64,000 bases of DNA from Sulfurimonas sp. (GCA_030949825.1 JAUZSC010000037.1:1-64000), one strand, 5' to 3'. Counted from the first letter of the stretch, positions 19,393-28,675 are shown. Notes: generated by a model not told the origin, from the letters alone. Program-made: numbers and translations.

Positions 19393-20142
19393 CTACTCTT
19401 CTATATAATAACCAACACCTGAAGCATTTTTGATAATATCTATTTCGAGTTTATTTCGAAGTCTCCAAACAAGTGTTCTTACACTGTTTTCTGTAGCGCC
19501 ATTTTCTTCCCATACATATTTCATCGCTTGCTCAAAACTAACAACCACGCCCATTTGTGATACAAGAAGTCTTAAAAAAGCATTTTCTTTTTTTGTGAGT
19601 CGTATTTTCTCACCTTTATAAAATGTTTCACAGATACTAATATCAAGATGATAACCCTGCCCAAAATTTACGATAGGCTCATTCACATCTTTTTTAGCGT
19701 ATAAGAGTTTTTCGAGGTTGAGTTTTTCAACTTTTAAGTGTGAAAGTTCATCGTTTGTTGTTTGTTCTGAATCATATTTAAAAAGAGCCATTTGAATGGT
19801 AGCGTGTAAAGAGTTTGGATCAAATGGTTTTACAATGTAGCCGTAAGGGTGTGTAAGTTTTGCTTGTTCTATCGTTTCATTATCTGTGTATGAAGTAAGG
19901 TAGATAAATGGAAGTTTATACCGTGCTCTAATCTCTTTTGCTAGTTCAATCCCATCACAAGTCTCATCGAGTGAAATATCTATGATCACTATTTCAGGAG
20001 ATAGCGCATTTATTCTAGAATTTGCATCCGCAATATTATTGCAAATACCTATGATATTATATCCATGCTTTTGCAATGAAATTTGGAGGTTCATGGCTGT
20101 TATTTCATCATCTTCTACAATGAGTATCTTCTTTTGGTTCAT
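19393..20142 (-). CDS. Response regulator with winged-helix output
   Basis: An N-terminal receiver (KKILIVEDDEITAMNLQ; phospho-Asp in IVIIDISLDETCDG; Lys in GYIVKPFDPNSL) is joined to a C-terminal winged-helix domain (RLTKKENAFLRLLVS, then VRTLVWRLRNKLE and GVGYYIEE). Length is 249 residues, with an unusually long linker of about 45 residues. It converges on the hybrid kinase gene with an 11-base gap; physical closeness suggests but does not prove pairing. Confidence 0.9.
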   Translation of the reverse strand: MNQKKILIVEDDEITAMNLQISLQKHGYNIIGICNNIADANSRINALSPEIVIIDISLDETCDGIELAKEIRARYKLPFIYLTSYTDNETIEQAKLTHPYGYIVKPFDPNSLHATIQMALFKYDSEQTTNDELSHLKVEKLNLEKLLYAKKDVNEPIVNFGQGYHLDISICETFYKGEKIRLTKKENAFLRLLVSQMGVVVSFEQAMKYVWEENGATENSVRTLVWRLRNKLEIDIIKNASGVGYYIEE

Positions 20143-20269
20143 GTTCTTTCCTAGATTTAATGGAATAATTTACTTTGATTATAGTATAACTTTTAGCTAT
20201 TAAAATTTTTATCATCTATTTTGTGATAATTTTATTACATTTTTGTTATAAAATACTACGAAATTTATT

Positions 20270-21226
20270 TTAGGATTTATTTTTAAGTTTAGAGTTTGAG
20301 GGGTATAAAACTTTTCCAGAAGGAACAACAAGCGAAGATGTTTTAAGATGTACATCTTGGTCATCAAAAAAGATGTGCGCTTTAAAGGATTCTAAGATTT
20401 TACTTTTTTCTAGTCCTCCGAGAAAAAAAGCCTCATCAACATAAACACCCCAATGACGAAGTGTTTTAATAACGCGTACATCAGAGGGTGCATTTCTTGC
20501 AGTTACAAGTGCAATTCTAACGGGAGAGTATTCTGTTTTCATAGGAAGTCGCTCTTGCAGAGATGCTAGTTTTTTTAAAAACGAAGCAAAAGGTCCCTCA
20601 ACCATAGGAATATTTTGGGACTCGAGTTCATTGTTATGAAATGCTTCTATACCTTCTTGTTTATAAACAAGCTCACTACTTTCATCAAATAAAACTGCAT
20701 CTCCGTCAAAGGCAATTCTAACCTGTCCATCATCTGTGTCACATTTATACGCAGGAGGTGTTGAAAGAACAGCTGCAGCACACGAAAGTGAGTCGATAAC
20801 CTTTTGCGCATCACTCTCATCGGTTGTTAAAAATAAATCAACATCAAAAGCACCAATATATGAAGCAGAAGATGCCCCTGCGGTAAAGGCAGAACGAGTA
20901 ATGTTAAGACCTAGTTTACGAATAGTGTTTAAGACCTGTACGCCTGTTTCAGGAGAGTTTTTAGACATTACTACAACTTCTACAAGTGGAGTTTCACCTG
21001 CTTTTTGGTACCTATTTAAGTCAAGAAGAACTTTTATAAAACTAAAACCTATACCTTCTTCTAAAAGAGTGTTTTCATTTTTAAGCATATACTGTCTGTA
21101 AATATCAATGGCATTGTCAGGGTGTTTTTCATACTCTGTTTTAAACAAGGTATCAGCCTCAGATAAGTCAAATAAAGCCGTAGCGGAGATGCCAATTACA
21201 AGTGTATTGTTTAAGTTGAATGCCAA
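20270..21226 (-). CDS. 5'-nucleotidase (PF06189 type)
   Basis: The 318-residue protein begins MAFNLNNTLVIGISATALFD, with the nucleophile-like Asp in LFDLSEAD. It contains FDVDLFLTTDESDAQ and FDGDAVLFDESSELVY, typical of the cytosolic 5'-nucleotidase family found in epsilonproteobacteria. It dephosphorylates nucleoside monophosphates. Both neighbours are separate transcription units; 127 bases of AT-rich DNA to the left contain no further gene. Confidence 0.85.
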   Translation of the reverse strand: MAFNLNNTLVIGISATALFDLSEADTLFKTEYEKHPDNAIDIYRQYMLKNENTLLEEGIGFSFIKVLLDLNRYQKAGETPLVEVVVMSKNSPETGVQVLNTIRKLGLNITRSAFTAGASSASYIGAFDVDLFLTTDESDAQKVIDSLSCAAAVLSTPPAYKCDTDDGQVRIAFDGDAVLFDESSELVYKQEGIEAFHNNELESQNIPMVEGPFASFLKKLASLQERLPMKTEYSPVRIALVTARNAPSDVRVIKTLRHWGVYVDEAFFLGGLEKSKILESFKAHIFFDDQDVHLKTSSLVVPSGKVLYPSNSKLKNKS

Positions 21227-21275
21227 GGTTACTTCCTAATGTCTTTTATAAGCATATTATAGTAGAATTATTTTT

Positions 21276-21521
21276 ATGCAATATTATGTTTACATACTAA
21301 GGTGCAGCGATGACACTTTATACACCGGAATAACAACAGATATATCACGACGAATTGATGAGCATAACAACTCAGACAAGGGTGCCAAATATACAAAGCT
21401 AAGACGACCAGTTACTTTGGTATACAAAGAAGAACAAGATAACAGAAGTCTTGCATCTAAAAGGGAATACGCAATCAAAAAACTTAAACGATTAGATAAA
21501 ATAAGGCTAATAGATGCTTAA
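21276..21521 (+). CDS. GIY-YIG domain protein (UPF0213)
   Basis: An 81-residue single-domain protein: YYVYILRCSDDTLYTGIT holds the GIY-YIG core, followed by DISRRIDEHN with the conserved Arg, and KREYAIKKLKRLDK. This matches the UPF0213 subgroup, whose members are small putative DNA nucleases of unclear role. Its last codons overlap the start of the next gene by eight bases, so the two are translated together. Confidence 0.9.
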   Translation: MQYYVYILRCSDDTLYTGITTDISRRIDEHNNSDKGAKYTKLRRPVTLVYKEEQDNRSLASKREYAIKKLKRLDKIRLIDA

Positions 21522-21966
21522 AGTATATGTAGATGCAGATGCTTTTCCTAATCTTTTAAAACCGATACTTTTACGCTCTATAGAACGCTTAGAACTCCAA
21601 AGTTTTGTTGTGTCAAATAAAAAAGTAAGTATCGGTAAAAGTAAATTTCTTTCATATATTATAGTTGAAGCAGGAGCGGATGAGGCTGACCATAAAATAG
21701 TTGAAATGATAGAGGAGGGTGACTTAGTCATCACAGCAGATATCCCTTTAGCCGATAGAGTAATCACTAAAAATGCACATGCAATAGATCATAGAGGAGC
21801 TTTATACAGTGTAGATAATATTAAGCAATACTTAGCAATGCGTGATTTGATGGAAAAGATTCGTGAGAGCGGAGAAATAACAAAAGGTCCTAAACCTTTT
21901 GGAGCAAAAGATGCCCATGAGTTTGCAAACCAACTCAATTCATTTTTAGCTAAATATGTGAAATAA
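21514..21966 (+). CDS. YaiI/YqxD family protein (DUF188)
   Basis: The 150-residue protein begins MLKVYVDADAFPNLLKP and contains VEAGADEADHKIVEMI, DLVITADIPLADRVI and the GPKPFGAKD box of the UPF0178 family. The acidic residues arranged as in PIN-like folds suggest a nuclease or nucleotide-binding role, which has not been established for the family. It overlaps the GIY-YIG gene. Confidence 0.9.
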   Translation: MLKVYVDADAFPNLLKPILLRSIERLELQSFVVSNKKVSIGKSKFLSYIIVEAGADEADHKIVEMIEEGDLVITADIPLADRVITKNAHAIDHRGALYSVDNIKQYLAMRDLMEKIRESGEITKGPKPFGAKDAHEFANQLNSFLAKYVK

Positions 21967-21984
21967 TTTATACAAGGACAAATA

Positions 21985-22905
21985 ATGAAAACACTTCTTT
22001 TTATACTTTTAATGTTAAATATGCTAGATGCTAAAGATTATAGCCATTTACCAGAACTTAAACTCAATGAATTAAGCCAAACAGAAACACGAGTTATCGT
22101 AAACAAAGGAACAGAGAGACCTTTTAGTGGTAAGTACAATAAAAACACGGCATCTGGAGTGTATACTTGTAAAAGATGTGATGCGCCTCTTTATAAGTCA
22201 GATGCTAAATTCAAGAGTTCATGTGGATGGCCAAGTTTTGATGATGAGATAAAAGGTGCTGTAAAACGCGTGCCAGATGCTGATGGACGAAGAGTCGAAA
22301 TTGTCTGTGCAAGATGTGATGCGCACTTAGGTCATGTTTTTAAAGGTGAGGGTTATACACCTAAAAATATCCGTCATTGCGTGAACTCTATATCGCTTAA
22401 CTTTGAAAAGGAAAATGCAAGTAGTATTAAAAAAGCATACTTCGCAGGTGGTTGTTTTTGGGGAGTTGAGTACCATTTTGAAAAACTCGATGGTGTAAAA
22501 TCAGTAGATTCAGGGTACATGGGCGGTCATATTAAAAATCCAACATATAGACAAGTTACGCGTAAAAAAACAGGACACTTAGAAGTTGTTGAGGTAGTGT
22601 ATAATTCAAATAAAGTTTCTTATGAAAGTTTAGTAAAGTTATTTTTTGAGATTCATGATCCAACACAAAAAAATGGTCAAGGTCCAGATATTGGCTCACA
22701 GTATTTATCGGCTATTTTTACATCAAACAAAAAAGAGAAAGAAATTATTTATAAATTAGTAGGTATTTTAAATCAAAAAGGTTTAGATATAGCGACTAAA
22801 ATTCATCCATTAGTACCTTTTTACAAGGCTGAGGATTATCATCAAGATTATTATGCCAACAAGGGAAAGAAACCTTATTGTCATAGTTATAAAAAGTTAT
22901 TTTAA
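21985..22905 (+). CDS. msrBA: Periplasmic methionine sulfoxide reductase B/A fusion
   Basis: A short signal sequence (MKTLLFILLMLNMLDA) precedes an MsrB domain (about residues 30-145). The zinc cysteines are in CKRCDAPL and CARCDAHLGH, and the catalytic Cys in RHCVNSISL. An MsrA domain follows (about 150-306) with the catalytic Cys in FAGGCFWGVEYHF and HPLVPFYKAEDYHQDYY. The order B then A, with a signal peptide, indicates repair of both oxidised methionine stereoisomers in envelope proteins. Length is 306 residues. Confidence 0.93.
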   Translation: MKTLLFILLMLNMLDAKDYSHLPELKLNELSQTETRVIVNKGTERPFSGKYNKNTASGVYTCKRCDAPLYKSDAKFKSSCGWPSFDDEIKGAVKRVPDADGRRVEIVCARCDAHLGHVFKGEGYTPKNIRHCVNSISLNFEKENASSIKKAYFAGGCFWGVEYHFEKLDGVKSVDSGYMGGHIKNPTYRQVTRKKTGHLEVVEVVYNSNKVSYESLVKLFFEIHDPTQKNGQGPDIGSQYLSAIFTSNKKEKEIIYKLVGILNQKGLDIATKIHPLVPFYKAEDYHQDYYANKGKKPYCHSYKKLF

Positions 22906-22916
22906 AATAACTTTTT
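22891..22916. terminator. Bidirectional hairpin between msrBA and dnaJ
   Basis: AAAAAGTTATTTT and its complement AAAATAACTTTTT form a near-perfect palindrome covering the msrBA stop codon, with a T-run on either strand. It fits a shared terminator for the two convergent genes. Confidence 0.65.
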
Positions 22917-22924
22917 AGGCACGA

Positions 22925-24055
22925 TTATTTAAACCAGCCCTTCATTTTATCTATCGCAGAATCAAGTACATTTTCATGTGGTTTTGATTCTTTTGCTCCA
23001 AATGCATCTTGGAGTTGTGCAAGAAGTTCTTTTTGCTCTTTATTTAGCTTTTTAGGATAAGTAATATCAACTTGTGCGATTAAGTTTCCTTTTCCATGTC
23101 CGTGTACATCAGCGATTCCCTCACCTCTAAATGTAAAGTGTTGTTTATCTCGTGTTCCAACTTCAAGTTTTAACTCTAACTCGCCAGTTAATGATGGAAT
23201 GGTAACGGTATCTCCTGCAACTGCTTGTGTAAAAAAGACAGGAATCGCGATATATACGTCATTTCCTTCTCTTTGAAAATGCTTGTCTGCTTTAACGGAG
23301 AAGGTAACATATAAGTCACCACGATGACCTTTTTTACCAATATTTCCTTTTCCAGATACTCTCAAACGGTTATCAGAATCAATTCCAGCTGGAATTTTTA
23401 TACTTACTTTTTCACGTTTGTCTTCGTAACCTTTACCTTTACATGACTTACAAGAATCAGTTGGAGCAGATCCAGCACCATTACAAACAGGGCATGTTTG
23501 AGAAAAAGTCATAAAACCTTGTTTCATGTAAACTTGACCTTGTCCACTACATTGTTTACATGTAGAGAGCTTAGCATCTTTAGCACCCGTTCCCTTACAT
23601 GGTTTACAAGCATTTTTATATTGAAATTCTATCTCTTTTTCGCAGCCAAACACCGCTTCTTCAAAACTAACATACATATCGACATTCATATCGAGTTGGT
23701 ATTTTTCCATATCAGCAGGGTTTTGAGAACGGCGTCCGCCACCGCCTCCAAAGCCTGAAAACATATCTTCAAACATTGAACCTAAGTCGTCAAATCCACC
23801 TGATGAACGGCGTCCGCCGCCACCCATACCTTGAAGTCCTTCTTTTCCATAACGGTCATAGATGCTTTTTTGTTTTTCATCACTTAAACATTGGTAGGCT
23901 TCATTACAAAGTTTGAACTTTTGCTCAGCACTTGTATCTCCAGGATTTTTATCTGGATGGTACTTCTTAGCCATCGTTCTATACGCTTTTTTTATTGTTG
24001 CTTTATCTGCAGTTTTTGTAACTTCTAGTATTTCATAATAACTTAATTCTTCCAT
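22925..24055 (-). CDS. dnaJ: Chaperone DnaJ
   Basis: A J domain with the HPD motif (KKYHPDKNPGD, about residues 28-38) is followed by a Gly/Phe-rich region (GGGGRRSSGGFDDLGSMF) and four zinc-binding CxxCxGxG repeats (CKPCKGTG, CKQCSGQG, CPVCNGAG, CKSCKGKG, about 150-220). The C-terminal substrate-binding domains complete the 376-residue protein. It stimulates DnaK ATPase activity and delivers unfolded clients. No dnaK or grpE is in this window. Confidence 0.97.
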   Translation of the reverse strand: MEELSYYEILEVTKTADKATIKKAYRTMAKKYHPDKNPGDTSAEQKFKLCNEAYQCLSDEKQKSIYDRYGKEGLQGMGGGGRRSSGGFDDLGSMFEDMFSGFGGGGGRRSQNPADMEKYQLDMNVDMYVSFEEAVFGCEKEIEFQYKNACKPCKGTGAKDAKLSTCKQCSGQGQVYMKQGFMTFSQTCPVCNGAGSAPTDSCKSCKGKGYEDKREKVSIKIPAGIDSDNRLRVSGKGNIGKKGHRGDLYVTFSVKADKHFQREGNDVYIAIPVFFTQAVAGDTVTIPSLTGELELKLEVGTRDKQHFTFRGEGIADVHGHGKGNLIAQVDITYPKKLNKEQKELLAQLQDAFGAKESKPHENVLDSAIDKMKGWFK

Positions 24056-24128
24056 TGTAAAAAGTATTCCTTAAATTTTTTTGTAATTATAGCCATTTTG
24101 TAGTTTATTTTTAAGTATAATCTTTTTT

Positions 24129-25360
24129 ATGAAAAGTATCTTAATAATTTCCTCTCTTGTATTTCTCTTTTTAGGCTGCTCAAAAGAGCCAGTAAAACCA
24201 GTAGTTCAAACTATTTTTGTTGAAAAAGTAAATAATGTTTATGTTTCATGCACGAAAGAACATATTAAAGTAAAAATTGTTGATGAAGTTGAAAATGGAA
24301 AAAGACCTCAAATAAAAGCAAAATTATTATTTAAAAGTCTTCCAAAAACTTATCTTATGCAAAGTGAATTTGATGCTTTACCAAATTGGAATGATGAAAG
24401 TTACGATGAGGCTTTAAATAATTTTTTAAATTCATGTAAAAGTAAAAAAACAAAAAAAAATGTATACAAAAGCCTGTAAAAAAGCAATCCATTCAAGTGA
24501 TGCTAAAGCATTTATACACAAGGAATTCTCACCTTATAAGATAACTACAAGTAAGGGTAAAGAAGAGGGCTTATTAACAGGTTATTATGAGCCAGAATTA
24601 CGAGGTTCACTTAAAAAAGACAAAAAAGTATAAGTATCCGATTCATGAAACACCCCAAGATTTGATAATTGTAGACTTAAGTTCTATCTATCCAAAGTTA
24701 AAAAATTATAGACTTCGTGGAAAAATTGAGGGAAATAAGCTAGTACCTTATGATACGCGAAAACAAAGTTCTTCTAAACATGTTCCATCTAAAATAATTG
24801 CTTATACAGATTCTAAGATAGATTTATTTTTCTTAGAGATTCAAGGTTCAGGGCGTGTTCAACTTGATGATGGAAAAACACTTTACATTGGTTACGACAA
24901 TCAAAATGGACATCGCTATAGAGCAATTGGTAGGTATCTTGTGAAAATTGGAGCGCTGAAGTTAAAAAATGTATCGCTTCAAAGTATTCGTTCATGGCTC
25001 GATAAACATCCTTCGCGTGTGAATGAAGTTTTAAACTATAACAAGTCGGTAGTTTATTTTAAAGAGCGAGAAAATCCAGCATCTGGTTCTCTTGGTTTAT
25101 GCCTCACAGCTACGCGTTCTATCGCAGTAGACAGACGCTACATTCCCTTAGGAAGTATGCTTTATTTAAATGCCCAAATACAAGAAGAACAAGTAAGTAA
25201 AATAGTCTTAGCACAAGATACAGGTGGCGCTATAAAAGGTGCTATTCGTGCAGATATGTTTTTAGGTTGTGGTTCAGAGTCGCGTGAAAAAGCAGGTAAA
25301 TTAAAATCTCCCTTAGAACTTTGGATTTTACTACCTAAAAATAAAAAAGTAAATATATGA
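24129..25360 (+). CDS. mltA: Membrane-bound lytic transglycosylase MltA (two frameshifts)
   Basis: A lipoprotein signal (MKSILIISSLVFLFLGCSKE, lipobox LFLGC) starts the first frame, which stops at 24479. Dropping one A from the 9-A run 24452-24460 continues it as YTKACKKAIHSSDAKAF and GLLTGYYEPELRGSLKK. Dropping one from 24613-24618 joins KKYKYPIHETPQDLI. The remainder has the MltA core (FLEIQGSGRV, NQNGHRYRAIGRY) and the 3D domain with the catalytic Asp in VLAQDTGGAIKGAIRADMF. Repaired length is 409 residues. It cleaves peptidoglycan at the outer membrane. It overlaps recR by four bases. Confidence 0.9.
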
Positions 25361-25924
25361 AGCATTCCTTAGATAAATTTAACCGTCTCGTAGATGCGCT
25401 TGGAGAACTTCCTAGTATTGGTAAGAAATCAGCAACACGACTTGCGTACTTTATGGTTATGAATGATAGTTTTGTAGGTATGAAAATATCAAATGCCATT
25501 GAAGATGCATTAGGTAGTTTAAAAAAGTGTAAAAAAATGTGGTGGTATGAGCGAGGATGAACTCTGTTATATCTGCTGTGATGAAAGACGCGATGATACG
25601 CTCCTTTGTATAGTTGAAAATGCAAAAGATATTTTACTCTTAGAAGAAAACGGTCTTTTTGATGGAAAGTATTTTGTGCTTGAAGCACTTGATGAGCCGA
25701 CTGTATCTAATCTTATTGAAGTTGCCAATGGAATTAGTGAAATTGTTTTTGCTATTACTCCATCTATTGCCAATGATGCTGTTATTCTTTACATCGAAGA
25801 TAAGCTAAGTGATTTTTACATTAGTTTTTCAAAAATTGCACAAGGTGTTCCAACAGGAGTAAGTTTGGAAAATATAGATTTACTTTCATTAACAAGAGCT
25901 TTAGAAGATAGAGTGAGAGTGTAA
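25357..25924 (+). CDS. recR: Recombination mediator RecR (one frameshift)
   Basis: The N-terminal helix-hairpin-helix (LGELPSIGKKSATRLAYF) is followed by a zinc finger interrupted at the 7-A run 25531-25537. Removing one A gives LKKCKKCGGMSEDELCYICC, which restores the four cysteines. The Toprim domain follows (DILLLEENGLFDG, then IVFAITPSIANDAVI). Repaired length is 188 residues, typical of epsilonproteobacterial RecR. It helps load RecA at gaps. Two hairpins follow the gene. Confidence 0.92.
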
Positions 25925-25928
25925 AAAT

Positions 25929-25957
25929 AAAGATACCAAAACAGGAAGGTATCTTTA
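25929..25957 (+). terminator. Terminator hairpin after recR
   Basis: AAAGATACC (25929-25937) pairs with GGTATCTTT (25948-25956) across ten bases, five bases after the recR stop codon. It lacks a long T-tract, so its efficiency is uncertain. Confidence 0.5.
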
Positions 25958-25982
25958 AGGGGAATAAAATAAATTATGCTTA

Positions 25983-26010
25983 CCCAGTATTATTATAATT
26001 TAATACTGGG
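25983..26010 (-). terminator. Terminator hairpin for the porin gene
   Basis: CCCAGTATTA (25983-25992) pairs with TAATACTGGG (26001-26010) around an eight-base AT loop. It lies 16 bases after the porin stop and is followed on the minus strand by a T-rich tract. Confidence 0.55.
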
Positions 26011-26026
26011 ATAGTGTTTGTAGCTC

Positions 26027-27379
26027 TTAGAAAGTGTATGAAGCCACAACACGAAAGTGATTCATTTCTCTTCCTAGTGCAGTAGCATCACTGTATTCAC
26101 TTTTTCTAATAGCATTGAATATTTTTAGCATCCATGCTTTTGTTGGTTTATAAGCTATAATGATGTCTGTTTCAGTAGCGTCATTTGTTGCTGCCTGTGC
26201 AGCAAGTCCAGCACCACTTGCAAGTGTTTTAGATTCACCATAATCAGCATGAGAAGCAATGATTTTTAAACCTTTCATAATTGTATAGTGACCACCAATC
26301 TTATATGCACTTACATCTTCACGGTATGCATTACGAGAGAATAATGAACTTGTATATGCCGGATCTGCACCAAAAGCATTGTGAAAACCAGATCTTGTAG
26401 CAGTACTATCATCAGAACTATTATATGCTAAATATGCTGACCATTTTTTATTACCAACTTTAGCTTTTGCACCATACATACTAAAGTCCATAGTTCCAGC
26501 TAATTGAGCTCCTTCTTCACTTTGAGTAAGGTATTGAGCAGATAAAGCTAATTTCGTACCTTTCATAACAGGTATTTTGTAAACTACATCAGCATAAATT
26601 GTGTTAGAAATATCATCAGCAATATAATCCCAAACAGATAGTTTGAGATTTTTACCCATCTTGTATGTTACATTAAATGCTGTCATACCATTTGTTTCTG
26701 CAACACCTGCACCAGTACCAAGATTAATAAATTTAGCTTGTTCTCTTGTTCCACCTTGTTGAACAGTTTTCCCAATAACACCAGCCGTTCCCGTGTTTTC
26801 ACCAATAAGCATAAAGTCAGTAGCAGAACGAGAACCATAAGACATAGCACTAATATGAAGTGCTGTAAGTGAAAGACCTTTAACCGGTTTTATTGTTCCT
26901 ACTGCTGCTTCATAAAAGTTTGGCATTAAAGACCATTTGATTTTTGTTAATGGAGTATTTAAGATTTGACGACCAACTGTAGCATCAAACATAGAACTTT
27001 TATATTCTACATAAGCTTGACCAAGTAATGTAGCAGTGTCACCACCACTTCCCGTACCTATAGTATCAGACCCGCTAAACATACCTTGTGCGGGTTTGTT
27101 AGTAGCAGTGTTATCCCAGTCTGTAAGACCAGTATCACCATTTATATAAAATGCTGCTCCTGCTTTAAGACCTTCAGTAAATAAGTTAGGTGTAACATAT
27201 TTTAATGTACCTAAGTAACCACTTCCAGTTTCTGGAGCCCATCCATTTGTTTTATCAGAAAGGATATGCATAACTTTAACTTGACCACTAACTTCACCAC
27301 CAGCAAGTAGTGCTGTATCTTCTGCTTGGAGAGCAACTGTTGCAGTTAAAACTGCTAATGAGAGAACTATTTTTTTCAT
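26027..27379 (-). CDS. Outer-membrane porin (OprD/MOMP-like beta barrel)
   Basis: A signal peptide (MKKIVLSLAVLTATVALQAE) precedes about 430 residues of alternating amphipathic strands, rich in Gly, Tyr and Thr, ending in the aromatic signature FRVVASYTF typical of Omp85-assembled barrels. Segments such as GLKAGAAFYINGDTGLTDWD and FDATVGRQILNTPLTKIKW resemble OprD-family porins of epsilonproteobacteria. Length is 450 residues. Substrate is unknown. It lies downstream of the multihaem cytochrome gene and shares an 18-bp upstream element with it. A Fur-box-like stretch (27399-27415) is also present but weak. Confidence 0.85.
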   Translation of the reverse strand: MKKIVLSLAVLTATVALQAEDTALLAGGEVSGQVKVMHILSDKTNGWAPETGSGYLGTLKYVTPNLFTEGLKAGAAFYINGDTGLTDWDNTATNKPAQGMFSGSDTIGTGSGGDTATLLGQAYVEYKSSMFDATVGRQILNTPLTKIKWSLMPNFYEAAVGTIKPVKGLSLTALHISAMSYGSRSATDFMLIGENTGTAGVIGKTVQQGGTREQAKFINLGTGAGVAETNGMTAFNVTYKMGKNLKLSVWDYIADDISNTIYADVVYKIPVMKGTKLALSAQYLTQSEEGAQLAGTMDFSMYGAKAKVGNKKWSAYLAYNSSDDSTATRSGFHNAFGADPAYTSSLFSRNAYREDVSAYKIGGHYTIMKGLKIIASHADYGESKTLASGAGLAAQAATNDATETDIIIAYKPTKAWMLKIFNAIRKSEYSDATALGREMNHFRVVASYTF

Positions 27380-27444
27380 TTTTATTCCTTTGATGTATTA
27401 ATGTAATGATAATCAGTTAATATCAACTACATGTTATTTAATTG

Positions 27445-27462
27445 TTAACAAAATATTAACAA
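27445..27462 (+). promoter_or_regulatory. 18-bp direct-repeat element upstream of the porin
   Basis: TTAACAAAATATTAACAA contains TTAACAA twice with an 11-bp period, one helical turn apart, as expected for a tandem-binding OmpR-family regulator. It differs by one base from the element at 28655-28672. Its centre lies about 74 bases before the porin start codon. Confidence 0.5.
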
Positions 27463-27466
27463 GACT

Positions 27467-28591
27467 TTATTTGACTAAAAATATTTCCTTAGAAATAATT
27501 TTGAATTCTGTCGCATCTTTATTATTTTTTAATTTAAACTTTTTAAGTGCCTTAGGTTTGACGAGGTAATAGCCAAATGTTGCTGTCACTTTATCGCCAC
27601 TTTTTACTTTAAAGTCATAGTTGAAATCTTTTTTTGTATTTGCTGGGATTCTAGTGTCTTTTATAATTCTATCTGCTAACCATGGTGGTGTAGGTTTTGG
27701 TGAGGCACCTTTAGCATTACCAATAACTTTAAGTAGCTTTTTTGGTTTCATTTTTATTATTTTACCCTCACGTTCAATACTTACAACAAGTTTTGCCATT
27801 CTAAGTGGATGAAGTGTTGATGAGTGTGTCGCTTTATGGTCTACACTTACTGTAAAGTTTTTCTTTGTATGTTTAAAGTCTAGAACAACATATTTCGAAA
27901 GAAGACTTAAATCTCCATGTAAACCTGGAAAACCATGAAATGTGTGTTTTTTACTTTTACTTAGTATAGATGGAGCACCATCAACTTGAGGCATATGACA
28001 ACTGATACAGTTATTTGTATCACTCATGTTTGCTTTTTCTGTTGAACAAACATCAAAGCCTACTTTATTAGATTTATGTGTATGACAACCCATACAAAGT
28101 TTGGCATCTTTGAAAACTTCTGTATTTGTTTTTATTGTATGAAAAGATGATTCTTTAGGTTGACTTGACCTTGTAAAATATGTTCTCATATCTTTAGATA
28201 TAACATTTGTATCCATTGCCTTACCGGGCATAATATCTGTAATTCTATGGCAGTATGCACAGGCTATAGCTTCATTTTGTGTTTCATTGTGAGGATCTGG
28301 AATCACACCATTTTTAGGTCTAAGTAATTGCTCCATATTGTCAGCAGTTGGTGTATGGCATTTTGCACAGCGATACTTTTGCATTTTATTTTTCATAGGA
28401 TGTTTATCGTAAACAGCACCATGAATAGGATCATCAAATACTGTTGAATTCCCATGTTGTGAGGTCTTATACTCTTCATAAATTTTTGGATGACATTCAC
28501 TACATTTTTGATTCTTCTCAAAATGCATAGCAGCAAAAGCAAAACTAGATGTCATCAAGCCTACGATTAAAAATAAATTTTTCAGTTTCAT
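27467..28591 (-). CDS. Periplasmic five-haem cytochrome c
   Basis: A signal peptide (MKLKNLFLIVGLMTSSFAFA) is followed by five CxxCH haem sites: CSECH, CAKCH, CAYCH, CMGCH and CISCH (within about residues 30-205). The C-terminal 170 residues form a haem-free, beta-rich, Lys-rich domain. Spacing and extra histidines resemble the cytochrome c554-like family, often part of nitrogen or sulfur oxidoreduction or electron transfer to outer-membrane acceptors. Length is 374 residues. It is downstream of a kinase and regulator pair; the porin follows 87 bases later. Partner and substrate cannot be read from sequence. Confidence 0.85.
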   Translation of the reverse strand: MKLKNLFLIVGLMTSSFAFAAMHFEKNQKCSECHPKIYEEYKTSQHGNSTVFDDPIHGAVYDKHPMKNKMQKYRCAKCHTPTADNMEQLLRPKNGVIPDPHNETQNEAIACAYCHRITDIMPGKAMDTNVISKDMRTYFTRSSQPKESSFHTIKTNTEVFKDAKLCMGCHTHKSNKVGFDVCSTEKANMSDTNNCISCHMPQVDGAPSILSKSKKHTFHGFPGLHGDLSLLSKYVVLDFKHTKKNFTVSVDHKATHSSTLHPLRMAKLVVSIEREGKIIKMKPKKLLKVIGNAKGASPKPTPPWLADRIIKDTRIPANTKKDFNYDFKVKSGDKVTATFGYYLVKPKALKKFKLKNNKDATEFKIISKEIFLVK

Positions 28592-28654
28592 TTTCTATCC
28601 TTTTTTTAATATAATAAAAGTTTATATAAATGGTGTGAATTAAAAATTAACCTA

Positions 28655-28672
28655 TTGTTAATAGTTTGTTAA
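28655..28672 (-). promoter_or_regulatory. 18-bp direct-repeat element upstream of the cytochrome
   Basis: On the minus strand the sequence reads TTAACAAACTATTAACAA, 17 of 18 identical to 27445-27462. It has the same 11-bp repeat period and nearly the same distance to the start codon (centre about 72 bases upstream of 28591). It lies in the 84-base gap after the kinase stop codon. Confidence 0.5.
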
Positions 28673-28675
28673 TTA

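Noticed and set aside
5239-25924. Genuine pseudogenisation of groEL, pyrC and recR
   Set aside because: The rest of each gene is intact, repairs are single bases in homopolymers, and loss of groEL would be lethal.
27399-27415. Fur box upstream of the porin
   Set aside because: TAATGTAATGATAATCAG matches only part of the consensus in very AT-rich DNA; too weak to list as a site.
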